A DNA stretch of 5,998 nucleotides from Bacteroidota bacterium (GTDB taxonomy: Bacteria > Bacteroidota > Bacteroidia > Bacteroidales > JAAYUG01): NCBI GenBank assembly GCA_021812865.1, contig JAKAMP010000199.1, positions 1-5,998 of the forward strand, given 5' to 3'. The position numbers and the translations under genes were made by a program. This document shows, piece by piece, positions 1 through 5,605 of the stretch. Under the pieces are notes generated by a model that saw only the letters and a list, made by a program, of their open reading frames with translations, was not told the DNA's origin and ran no database searches. The number at the start of each line of letters is the position of its first letter. The first letter of the stretch is position 1.

Positions 1-815
1 GAATGTTCCGTCTCAGGAAGAAATACCCTGCTACAGAGATATCGGCCATTGTGGATCATGAAGAGATCATCCGGTCGATTTCCTCTGAAGCCGAAAAATA
101 TGGAGTGGAAACCAGGCTGTGGCTCGACATCAACTGCGGAATGGACCGGACTGGCATCATTCCCGGTGAGGAAGCCCTTCATCTGTATACCCTCATCAAC
201 CATCTGCCCTTCCTCAAAGCCGGCGGACTGCATCCATACGATGGGCATATCCATGAAGCGGAGCTTTCCGTGAGGAGAAAACTCAACCACAACTGTTATG
301 CGCCGGTATCGGAACTGATCCGATCCATTAAAAGCCATGGACTTCCCATCCCCTCGATCATAGCCGGAGGAACGCCCACCATGGGCATTTTCAGTGAAAT
401 GGACAAACTGGAACTCAGTCCGGGTACCTCGGTACTGTGGGACCAGGGATACGGCGATGCCTACCGCGAAATGGAATTTGTGCCGGCGGCCGCCCTTCTT
501 ACCCGGGTGATCAGCAGGCCCAACAAAAATCTCATCACTATTGATCTGGGTACCAAGGCTATTGCTTCGGAGATGCCTCATCCGAGGGTCAGGCTTCTGG
601 GGATCGGGGAATATACGGTGAAAAGCCACTGGGAAGAGCACATGGTGATTGAAACACCCGAAGCCGGTCGGTTTAAGCCGGGGGATGTTCTGTATGGCAT
701 ACCGTACCATATCTGTCCAACGGTAGCCCGCTACGAAACCTGGCAGGTCATCGAAAATCACCAGCTTAAAGGTCAGTGGCCCATCATTGCACGTAACCGA
801 ACCATCACCATCTGA
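1..815 (+). CDS. D-threonine aldolase / D-serine dehydratase-like PLP enzyme (5' partial)
   Basis: This is the C-terminal 270 residues of a fold-type III PLP enzyme of the D-threonine aldolase/DSD1 group (alanine-racemase-like barrel plus D-Ser dehydratase-like domain). Family members cleave D-threonine to glycine and acetaldehyde or deaminate D-serine; the substrate here is unknown. Family hallmarks, numbered from the ATG at base 3, are LDINCGMDRTG (41-51), a GGLHPYDGHIH stretch (74-84), AGGTPT (121-126), SPGTSVLWDQGY (139-150) and the HxC metal motif in PYHICPT, with H236 and C238 as likely zinc ligands. HxC rather than HxD recalls eukaryotic-type D-serine dehydratase. Members run to about 360-380 residues, so roughly 100 N-terminal residues, including the PLP lysine, lie before the window. 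The ATG at base 3 is therefore internal. The stop is 8 bases before the dipeptidase gene, suggesting one transcript. Family assignment is strong; the exact reaction is open. Confidence 0.87.
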   Translation, partial: MFRLRKKYPATEISAIVDHEEIIRSISSEAEKYGVETRLWLDINCGMDRTGIIPGEEALHLYTLINHLPFLKAGGLHPYDGHIHEAELSVRRKLNHNCYAPVSELIRSIKSHGLPIPSIIAGGTPTMGIFSEMDKLELSPGTSVLWDQGYGDAYREMEFVPAAALLTRVISRPNKNLITIDLGTKAIASEMPHPRVRLLGIGEYTVKSHWEEHMVIETPEAGRFKPGDVLYGIPYHICPTVARYETWQVIENHQLKGQWPIIARNRTITI

Positions 816-823
816 AAAGCACC

Positions 824-1900
824 ATGAAAAACGGGTATTTAATATTCGACAGTCACCTGGACCTTTCCATGAATGCCATGGAATGGAACCGCGACCTGCG
901 CTGGCCCCTTGAAAAGATCAGGGAAAGCGAGCGGGGCATGACCGATAAGCCCGATCGTGAAAAGGGAACAGTATCTTTCCCTTCCATGCGCGAAGGAGGG
1001 GTTGGATTGTGCGTGGCCACGCAGATTGCCCGCTATGTGAAGCCCGGCAATCCCATTCCGGGATGGCATTCATCCGAACAGGCATGGGCCCAGACACAGG
1101 CACAGCTTAGCTGGTACCGCGCCATGGAAGAGGCAGGCGAGATGGTGCAAATTTGCGACCGCAGCCACCTGGAAGCACACCTCACCCTATGGGAGAAACC
1201 TTCAGAAACCCTTCCCATTGGTTATATTCTCAGCCTGGAAGGAGCCGATTCCCTATATGATATGAGGCGACTGGAGATTGCTTACGAATACGGCCTGCGC
1301 GCCATTGGTCCCGCCCATTATGGCCCCGGCACCTATGCGCAGGGAACCGATGCCGTTGGAGGTATAGGAGCCAAAGGCAGAGAGCTCCTGAAAGAAATGG
1401 ACAGCCTGGGCATGATTTTGGACGCCTCTCACCTGAGTGAAGACAGTTTCCGCGAAGCGCTGGAAGTTTTTCATGGCCCGGTATGGGCCAGCCACAACAA
1501 TTGCCGCGTGTTTGCCCCTCACAACCGGCAATTCTCCGATGAACAAATCGATATTCTGGTACAGCGGGGCGCGGTAATTGGCGTGGCCCTCGATGCCTGG
1601 ATGCTCGTACCGGGTTGGGACCGCGAACTACACACGCCCGAATCGCGCGGGGTGAACCTGAATATGGTGGCCAATAACATCGATCACATCTGCCAGCTTA
1701 CAGGGAATAGTTTTCATGTGGGAATCGGCTCCGACCTCGACGGGGCCTACGGAACAGAACAAAGCCCGTATGACCTCAACAGCATTGCCGACCTGCAGAA
1801 GATAGCCCAGATCCTTGCCGGCAGAGGTTACAAGGAAGAGGATATCGGGAGGATCATGAGCGGAAATTTCATCCGCTTCCTCAGAAATGCATGGAAATAA
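824..1900 (+). CDS. Membrane dipeptidase (renal dipeptidase, peptidase family M19)
   Basis: This is a complete 358-residue zinc dipeptidase of the amidohydrolase-like M19 family, which hydrolyses dipeptides and often accepts a D-residue at the C-terminal position. All expected metal and catalytic positions are visible: HLD near the N terminus (H11, D13), the bridging glutamate in SLEGAD (E139), histidines in DASHLSE (H203) and WASHNNCR (H224), an arginine in the APHNRQFSDEQ stretch (R235), and GSDLDG (D304), the usual catalytic-aspartate motif. The C-terminal MSGNFIRFL (346-354) matches the family's closing helix. Length is normal. No signal peptide or membrane segment is seen, so it is probably cytoplasmic despite the family name. 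ATG 824 is the first start after the upstream stop and puts the HxD motif at the usual place. There is no clear Shine-Dalgarno. Being directly downstream of the D-amino-acid enzyme suggests it releases D-amino acids for that enzyme (inference). Confidence 0.92.
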   Translation: MKNGYLIFDSHLDLSMNAMEWNRDLRWPLEKIRESERGMTDKPDREKGTVSFPSMREGGVGLCVATQIARYVKPGNPIPGWHSSEQAWAQTQAQLSWYRAMEEAGEMVQICDRSHLEAHLTLWEKPSETLPIGYILSLEGADSLYDMRRLEIAYEYGLRAIGPAHYGPGTYAQGTDAVGGIGAKGRELLKEMDSLGMILDASHLSEDSFREALEVFHGPVWASHNNCRVFAPHNRQFSDEQIDILVQRGAVIGVALDAWMLVPGWDRELHTPESRGVNLNMVANNIDHICQLTGNSFHVGIGSDLDGAYGTEQSPYDLNSIADLQKIAQILAGRGYKEEDIGRIMSGNFIRFLRNAWK

Positions 1901-1912
1901 GCTGGCTGGTTA

Positions 1913-1955
1913 CTGTATTTTGCATATGAATTCAGGTGCATGTTCCAAAGTACAG
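1913..1955 (+). terminator. Candidate terminator hairpin between convergent genes
   Basis: CTGTATTTTG (1913-1922) pairs with CAAAGTACAG (1946-1955) over ten positions with one G-U wobble. The enclosed loop contains a further self-complementary core, TGAATTCA (1927-1934). On the plus strand the stem is followed by a modest T-rich stretch (GGCTTTGATTT). It fills the 63-base gap between the dipeptidase stop and the stop of the opposing glutamine synthetase gene, the right place for a shared terminator. The stem is AT-rich and the T-tract is broken, so the call is tentative. Confidence 0.4.
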
Positions 1956-1963
1956 GCTTTGAT

Positions 1964-3481
1964 TTAACGGGTATGAATATACCTGATCACAAGCTCCCTT
2001 ATTTCCTCATCCTTTCCATATAGCCGCTCGCTCAGGTTTTTATCATCATAAGATCTAAGCTTGCGGATAATGCTGTCGATCATACCCCTGGGGAAAATAT
2101 TGTTCTTTTCGAAGATGGCTCTCTTTTTCTCCAGGCATTCGGCCGAATCCCAGCAGGAGGTGGGCAGTTGGCTTAGTTTCTCGAGCCTGCCCCTGTTTTC
2201 GGGTTTGAAAATATCCACATCCACATAGGTATCGGAGGCAATTTTCAAAGCTTCGGGCATGGAAAGTCCGCGCTGTATGGAAACGACAAGTCCGGCAAGA
2301 AGGTTATAGATGTCGGCCGAGCCGTCGGGTGCGCGGAATTCGATGGTTTGCCGCGAATTGGCCAATTCTTCGAGGGGAATGGTTTGCTGCGGGTTGGCAT
2401 CCATGATCATATCGGTTTTGCCCGACCAGCCCAACGGTACACGCACGAGCACAGACCGGTTGCGGTCGCCCCAGCAGATATTGGTGGGCGCTTCCTGGTG
2501 CGGTACCAGCCTGAGATAAGAGGTAGGAATGGTATTTCCAAAGGCAGTAAGCGCATCGGCAGCATCGAGAATGCCGGCGATCATCTTCCTGGCGGTATCG
2601 CTCAGGAAGTGATTCTCCACCATGGCGTTCTTACCGTCCTTTTCAAGGAGCATGTGAATATGCAGTCCGCTTCCGGCCTTCCCCACGGTAATTTTAGGGG
2701 CAAAGCTCAGTTCCACTCCGTATTTCTTCCCGAGCATGCGCAGAATCCATTTGGCAATGAGCAGCTGTTCCACCGCTTCTTCCACTTCCACCGGCAAAAA
2801 CTCGATCTCATGCTGTTCGAATAGTTCGTCGCCCTTGATAAAGGTTCCCACCTCAGCATGCCCGTATTTGATCATACCCCCGCAACGCGCGATCAAACGC
2901 ATGGCCTCCACCCTCAGGTTCTCATATTTGCTGAAAGGCTGGGAAGAATGATACCCTTTCTGATCCTCGCCGTCAAAAAAACCCGTTACCTTGCTGTTCA
3001 CGTAATATTCCAGTTCGCCCATGGCCTTCATTCGAAAGCCCGTGGTTTGCCGGAATTCAGCGTAAGCTTTGCGCAATACATACTCGGGCGAATTTTCGAG
3101 GGGCGTGCCATCGCTGCTGTAGAAGGAACAGAGAATATCGATGGCCGGAATCTCCGAGAAAGGGTTGAGATAAGCCGTTCGGTAGCGGGGAATAAGGTAC
3201 AGGTCGCTCGAGCCGGCATCGATGAAGGAAAACAGGCTCGACCCGTCGACTCTCTCTCCCAGGGTAAGGATGGAAGTAAGATGCTCCTTGCTGTTGATTA
3301 TGAAATTGAGGGTTTTCAGCTTGCCGTCTTCCGCCACATACCTGAAATTGATTATTTCAATGCCATTGTTTTCCACAAACCTTATCAGGTCCAGACCGGT
3401 AAATTCAGCGGGAAGCTTTTTCAGGTACCAAACAAGGGGATTTGGACTCACTGCAATTCTCATCTCACTCATAACAACCAT
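1964..3481 (-). CDS. Glutamine synthetase family protein (GlnA-like, about 500 residues)
   Basis: This is a complete 505-residue enzyme of the glutamine synthetase fold, which ligates ammonia to glutamate with ATP. The N-terminal beta-grasp part is followed by the catalytic barrel. Visible active-site motifs are GELEYY (E156, E158), HAEVG (E210) and QHEIEF (E225) as metal/glutamate ligands, AGSGLHIHM (H274, H276), VPHQEAPTNICWGDRNRS (R342) and EFRAPDGSAD (E381, R383). Length is near GSI (about 470) and well short of the roughly 700-residue GSIII. The C-terminal NLYDLP adenylylation motif of enterobacterial GSI is absent (the region reads DVDIFKPENRGRLEKL), so control by adenylylation is not expected. 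Three in-frame ATGs are possible (residues 1, 4 and 7). None has a clear ribosome binding site, and M7, just before RIAVSPNPLVW, fits family N termini equally well. A gamma-glutamyl-amine ligase cannot be excluded. The gene is convergent with the dipeptidase and divergent from the regulator. Confidence 0.9.
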   Translation of the reverse strand: MVVMSEMRIAVSPNPLVWYLKKLPAEFTGLDLIRFVENNGIEIINFRYVAEDGKLKTLNFIINSKEHLTSILTLGERVDGSSLFSFIDAGSSDLYLIPRYRTAYLNPFSEIPAIDILCSFYSSDGTPLENSPEYVLRKAYAEFRQTTGFRMKAMGELEYYVNSKVTGFFDGEDQKGYHSSQPFSKYENLRVEAMRLIARCGGMIKYGHAEVGTFIKGDELFEQHEIEFLPVEVEEAVEQLLIAKWILRMLGKKYGVELSFAPKITVGKAGSGLHIHMLLEKDGKNAMVENHFLSDTARKMIAGILDAADALTAFGNTIPTSYLRLVPHQEAPTNICWGDRNRSVLVRVPLGWSGKTDMIMDANPQQTIPLEELANSRQTIEFRAPDGSADIYNLLAGLVVSIQRGLSMPEALKIASDTYVDVDIFKPENRGRLEKLSQLPTSCWDSAECLEKKRAIFEKNNIFPRGMIDSIIRKLRSYDDKNLSERLYGKDEEIRELVIRYIHTR

Positions 3482-3615
3482 GGATTAACAAACCGGGGTC
3501 GAAATTAACCGTTTTTCAGCCACCCGTTTGCCCTAACCCGCTGTTATAGAGCAGGAGTTGAACCCGCAGAAGGTGTTATGAAACAATTCACGGATTCTAT
3601 TGACTGATTGCCTCT

Positions 3616-3670
3616 GGAATATCTGCATCTCCCTAGCCACGAAGGCACGCAAGGTACGAAGGTTCAAAAT
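3616..3670 (+). repeat. Dispersed repeat, copy 1
   Basis: This copy of a roughly 55-bp sequence recurs in the same orientation at 5376-5433. The right part (3637-3670) matches 5399-5432 at 28 of 34 positions without gaps, and the left part (3616-3631) matches 5376-5391 at 13 of 16. Internally it contains three tandem 8-9-base units of the type ACGAAGG(C/T), at 3639-3664. Such ACGAAGG-type intergenic repeats are frequent in environmental Bacteroidota genomes (recalled, not searched). It carries no coding potential. Confidence 0.72.
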
Positions 3671-3723
3671 ACAATTCTGCCAATGATCGGTAAGCAACAT
3701 AATGCCCACCCGTGAAAAATCAG

Positions 3724-3744
3724 GCCAATAGCCAACAGCCAAAG
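3724..3744 (+). repeat. Heptamer tandem repeat (3 units of GCCAAnn)
   Basis: Three consecutive seven-base units share GCCAA with variable last two bases: GCCAATA, then GCCAACA, then GCCAAAG. The array is non-coding. The reverse complement of its unit (nnTTGGC) resembles the heptamer array at 5341-5368, so both may belong to one low-complexity repeat class. Confidence 0.55.
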
Positions 3745-3787
3745 GATAGAAGCGTTGAGGAATCCGATATGGATTTAAATGCAAAAT

Positions 3788-3832
3788 TAACCGCTGAGTG
3801 CCGCTGAGTTTGCGCAAAGAATACGCAAAGGG
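3788..3832 (+). repeat. Decamer tandem repeats after TTAACCG
   Basis: After TTAACCG come two ten-base units, CCGCTGAGTG and CCGCTGAGTT (3791-3810), then two units of another decamer sharing ACGCAAAG or GCGCAAAG (3812-3831). This pattern resembles the CGCTGAG/CGCAAAG intergenic repeats often seen in environmental bacterial genomes, Bacteroidota included (recalled, not searched). It is not a CRISPR array: units are too short and there are no spacers. Confidence 0.6.
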
Positions 3833-3891
3833 CGTCGCATAAGACTGATACGAAAAAATTTATATAATTAATGAAACGCAAAGAAAAAAAC

Positions 3892-3926
3892 ATTTGTATC
3901 TTTAGACAAATATTGACAAGACAAAT
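3892..3926 (+). promoter_or_regulatory. Candidate promoter and autoregulatory operator of the XRE gene
   Basis: An inverted repeat, ATTTGT (3892-3897) and ACAAAT (3906-3911), separated by eight bases, is followed by GACA at 3915 and a second GACAAAT at 3920-3926. Within the inverted repeat lies TATCTTTA (3897-3904), one base from the Bacteroidota -7 consensus TAnnTTTG; no clear TTTG -33 element is seen at the right distance. XRE regulators of this type commonly bind symmetric sites overlapping their own promoter, so autoregulation is plausible. The start codon lies about 30 bases downstream. No binding data exist here; this is inference from layout. Confidence 0.35.
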
Positions 3927-3935
3927 TTAAGTCCT

Positions 3936-4256
3936 TTGAATACATTAGGTCAGATACTAAGAGAAAACCGTGAAGCGAAAGGTTTACTGCTTCGTCAAGT
4001 TGCAGCAGCTATGGAGATGGATACCGCCCTGTTAAGCAAATTTGAACGCGATGAAAGAAAACCAAATAAAGAACAAGTTCTTGCATTTGCCAAGTATTAC
4101 AAAGTGAATGCTGATGAACTTCTTTTAGCATGGTTGAGCGACAAGATAGCCGGAGAAGTGTTAAATGAAGATTTTGCCAAAGAAGCACTAAAAGCAGCCG
4201 TGAAAAAAGTTGAACTTTTAAAAAGAAAAGGAAATGATAACGGAAGAAAAAGTTAA
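3936..4256 (+). CDS. XRE-family helix-turn-helix regulator (TTG start)
   Basis: This 106-residue DNA-binding protein has an XRE/Cro-type HTH over residues 5-62. It comprises LGQILRENREAKG (helix 1), LLLRQVAAAMEM (helix 2), DTALLSKFERDERKP (recognition region), and two closing helices up to NADELL. A charged C-terminal helix (about 70-98, many K and E) follows and may dimerise. The same MNTLGQI...LLLRQ...LLSK.ER style is familiar from Bacteroidota regulators sitting beside DNA methyltransferases or AlbA_2 proteins. The start is TTG 3936: an in-frame TAG at 3903-3905 blocks extension, no ATG or GTG lies between, and this start gives the usual N terminus. GC is about 38% over 3961-4440, against over 50% in flanking genes, suggesting transfer. 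It overlaps the next gene by 23 bases. It probably controls its own module; target unknown. Confidence 0.85.
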   Translation: MNTLGQILRENREAKGLLLRQVAAAMEMDTALLSKFERDERKPNKEQVLAFAKYYKVNADELLLAWLSDKIAGEVLNEDFAKEALKAAVKKVELLKRKGNDNGRKS

Positions 4257-4467
4257 TGCATTACTTGCTGATATGGAAAGCGATTGGATTGAAAGAACTA
4301 TCTCTATAAAAGAAGATAAGCTAGGACCCGCAGTGTGCGCTTTATCAAACGATTATCCAAACCATAAGCATGAGGGATATATACTTTTGGGAGTGCATGA
4401 TGATGGGAAATTAGCAGGAATGAAATGGACAGATAAAGAATTGCAAACAATTGGAGGAGTTATTTAA
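4234..4467 (+). pseudogene. Truncated AlbA_2 (Schlafen-type) ATP-binding protein, N-terminal remnant
   Basis: The 77-residue frame matches, from memory of the family, the start of AlbA_2/Schlafen-type putative DNA- or RNA-binding, ATP-binding proteins. It has ADMESDWIERTIS (12-24), KLGPAVCALSNDYPNH (29-44), GYILLGVHDDGKLAGMKWTD (48-67) and then LQTIGG. Complete members continue after this Gly-Gly with an RSDGNILPQP-like stretch and the rest of the domain. Here the frame gives VI and stops at TAA 4465-4467. The other two frames after about 4460 read only 12-15 codons and do not restore the family sequence, so this is a real truncation, not a simple frameshift. The unrelated hydrolase gene begins 74 bases on. 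ATG 4234 overlaps the regulator's end, the usual coupled arrangement. The AT-rich composition matches the regulator. Probably non-functional; a short stable domain cannot be excluded. Confidence 0.75.
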
Positions 4468-4525
4468 TACTCCCCAAATTCAGGCCAATTGCTTAAGGAG
4501 GTAAAATAAACCTTACTTTTATCCC

Positions 4526-4531
4526 AGGAGG
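4526..4531 (+). promoter_or_regulatory. Strong Shine-Dalgarno AGGAGG for the hydrolase
   Basis: AGGAGG lies 10 bases before ATG 4542 and supports that start for the hydrolase. A canonical site is unusual here, because the dipeptidase and glutamine synthetase genes show none, in keeping with the low use of Shine-Dalgarno sequences in Bacteroidota. A second motif, AAGGAGGT, stands at 4495-4502 with no start codon after it. Confidence 0.6.
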
Positions 4532-4541
4532 ATCCTTTTCA

Positions 4542-5342
4542 ATGGCCCATTGGAAGAATGCATTCTGCAACGCGAACGGAATTACCTTGCACTATTCCAG
4601 GACTGGCGGAGATAAACCGGTTTTGATTCTCTTGCATGGACTGGCTGCCAGCGGGGCATGCTGGACTGAGGTGGCGCATCTCCTCGGAAATGATTTCGAT
4701 CTGATTATGCCCGATGCCCGCGGTCATGGAAGATCAACCGTACCAGTTTCCGGTTATGGTTATCCAGACCATGCCAATGACGTGATAGGTTTGATCCATT
4801 CCCTGAAACTATCTTCCACTATTCTTCTCGGGCATTCCATGGGAGGAATGACATCCGCCCTGGCCGCCCGTCTGTACCCGGGACTTTTCCGGGGGATCAT
4901 CCTTGCCGATCCCACCTTTCTTACTCCGGAAATGCAGCAGGAAGTGTATACCAGCGATTTGGCCTCTCAGCATCAAAGCCTGTCCGGTAAAACTTTCGAA
5001 GGACTGGTGAGCGATTTACGCAAAAGGCATCCGCACCGGTCATCCCAAACGATTGAAACGATTGCCCGCGCCAGACTTCAAACCGCCCTGGCCGCCTTCG
5101 ATGTGCTTACTCCCCCGCTTCCTGACTATAAAACACTGGTCAGCGCCCTTAAGGTTCCGGGCCTCCTCATCTTTGGCGATAAGGGGGTAATTACTTCGCG
5201 GGTTGCCGGAGAAACTCAAAGAATCAATCCTTTATTCCGGAGTGAGCAGATTCCCGAAGCAGGTCACGGACTCCATTACGACCAACCCGCGCGTTTTGCC
5301 GCCGTAATACGGTCTTTTATTCTTTCAATGGCAGTTTTGTGA
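4542..5342 (+). CDS. Alpha/beta-fold hydrolase
   Basis: This is a complete 266-residue alpha/beta hydrolase of the MhpC/lipase-like superfamily; the substrate cannot be told from sequence. The core order is clear: strand and oxyanion motif LILLHGLAASG (28-38), MPDARGHGRS (56-65), nucleophile elbow GHSMGG (S99), ADPTF (122-126) after the next strand, LLIFGDKGVIT (208-218) and the catalytic histidine in AGHGLHYDQP (H242). The usual second aspartate of GDxD is glycine, so the acid is probably D213, as in members with GDPxxGxIV, or D123. There is no signal peptide, so it is presumably cytoplasmic. Length is normal. ATG 4542 follows AGGAGG by 10 bases. GC is about 54% in four sampled 60-base rows, like the core genes and unlike the AT-rich regulator region just upstream. 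No co-transcribed partner is evident; the next gene is convergent. Confidence 0.9.
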   Translation: MAHWKNAFCNANGITLHYSRTGGDKPVLILLHGLAASGACWTEVAHLLGNDFDLIMPDARGHGRSTVPVSGYGYPDHANDVIGLIHSLKLSSTILLGHSMGGMTSALAARLYPGLFRGIILADPTFLTPEMQQEVYTSDLASQHQSLSGKTFEGLVSDLRKRHPHRSSQTIETIARARLQTALAAFDVLTPPLPDYKTLVSALKVPGLLIFGDKGVITSRVAGETQRINPLFRSEQIPEAGHGLHYDQPARFAAVIRSFILSMAVL

Positions 5343-5368
5343 TTAGTGATTGGTTATTAGTAATTGGT
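5341..5368 (+). repeat. Heptamer tandem repeat (4 units of DATTRGT)
   Basis: Four consecutive seven-base units fit the consensus DATTRGT (first base G, G, T, A; fifth base A, G, A, G). The array begins inside the hydrolase stop codon (TGA 5340-5342). GATTAGTGATT-type runs like this are frequent between genes in Bacteroidota (recalled, not searched). No coding or structural role is evident. Confidence 0.65.
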
Positions 5369-5375
5369 GTATCCC

Positions 5376-5433
5376 GGAATCTTTGAATCTCATGTATACC
5401 ACTAAGGCACATAAAGTGCGAAGGTTCACAATT
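5376..5433 (+). repeat. Dispersed repeat, copy 2
   Basis: This is the second copy of the repeat at 3616-3670, in the same orientation and about 1.76 kb away. The conserved blocks begin GGAATCTTTG and CCACTAAGGCAC. Together the copies bracket the XRE gene, the AlbA_2 remnant and the hydrolase. Beyond it, 5434-5605 holds no gene I can support. It contains two imperfect direct units starting TAACCTTT (5504-5530) and an AT-rich six-pair hairpin (5572-5589) of doubtful meaning before the chemotaxis gene's stop. Confidence 0.72.
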
Positions 5434-5605
5434 CCTTTTGAATTCTCTTTTTTTAGCCGAATAAAAAATGCAAAGTCCGGCGCAGTTGTTTGCGAAATCT
5501 TTGTAACCTTTCGGTTAACCTTTTCCCGGTCGGTGTCTATCTTCTTACGCTTCAGGCCGACTGCGTTATCTGCATAGCTAAAACCATGCTGTAATCTCCC
5601 GGCGC

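Larger units (their letters stand above)
3482..3935. other. Non-coding divergent intergenic stretch with repeats
   Basis: These 454 bases separate the glutamine synthetase start from the XRE regulator start. I see no credible gene: the open frames are short and their translations have no recognisable motif. The stretch holds a copy of a dispersed repeat (3616-3670), a heptamer array (3724-3744) and a decamer array (3788-3832), then becomes very AT-rich from about 3850 up to the regulator. A glutamine synthetase promoter should lie at its left end. The nearest match I find to the Bacteroidota -7 consensus TAnnTTTG there is TAATTTCG on the minus strand, which is not convincing. Confidence 0.7.

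Noticed and set aside
1..815. ATG at base 3 as the true start of the aldolase-like gene
   Set aside because: The visible part starts mid-domain. The PLP lysine region and about 100 residues are missing, so the gene must begin before the window.
2858..3508. A 216-residue open frame on the plus strand opposite glutamine synthetase
   Set aside because: It lies antisense to a clear glutamine synthetase gene, has no recognisable motif and reflects the codon composition of the real gene.
3533..3817. A 94-residue open frame on the minus strand upstream of glutamine synthetase
   Set aside because: It runs straight through the dispersed, heptamer and part of the decamer repeats and its translation looks like no protein domain.
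3637..3832. Possible CRISPR array
   Set aside because: Units are 7-10 bases, head-to-tail without spacers, and no cas gene is present.
3720..4489. TCAGGCCAAT at 3720-3729 and again at 4480-4489 as target-site duplication around the AT-rich block
   Set aside because: Ten-base repeats are expected by chance in 6 kb, the first copy lies in a tandem array, and no transposase or terminal inverted repeats are present.
4440..4510. AlbA_2 frameshift rather than truncation
   Set aside because: Both alternative frames stop after about 12-15 codons and do not give the expected continuation of the domain. One contains a vague LILPKF that does not align convincingly.
5350..5577. A 75-residue open frame after the hydrolase
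   Set aside because: It consists largely of repeat copy 2 and low-complexity sequence, with no ribosome site or motif.
5572..5589. Hairpin GCATAG/CTATGC-like as terminator of the chemotaxis gene
   Set aside because: It has only six pairs including a wobble, and no T-tract on the minus strand.
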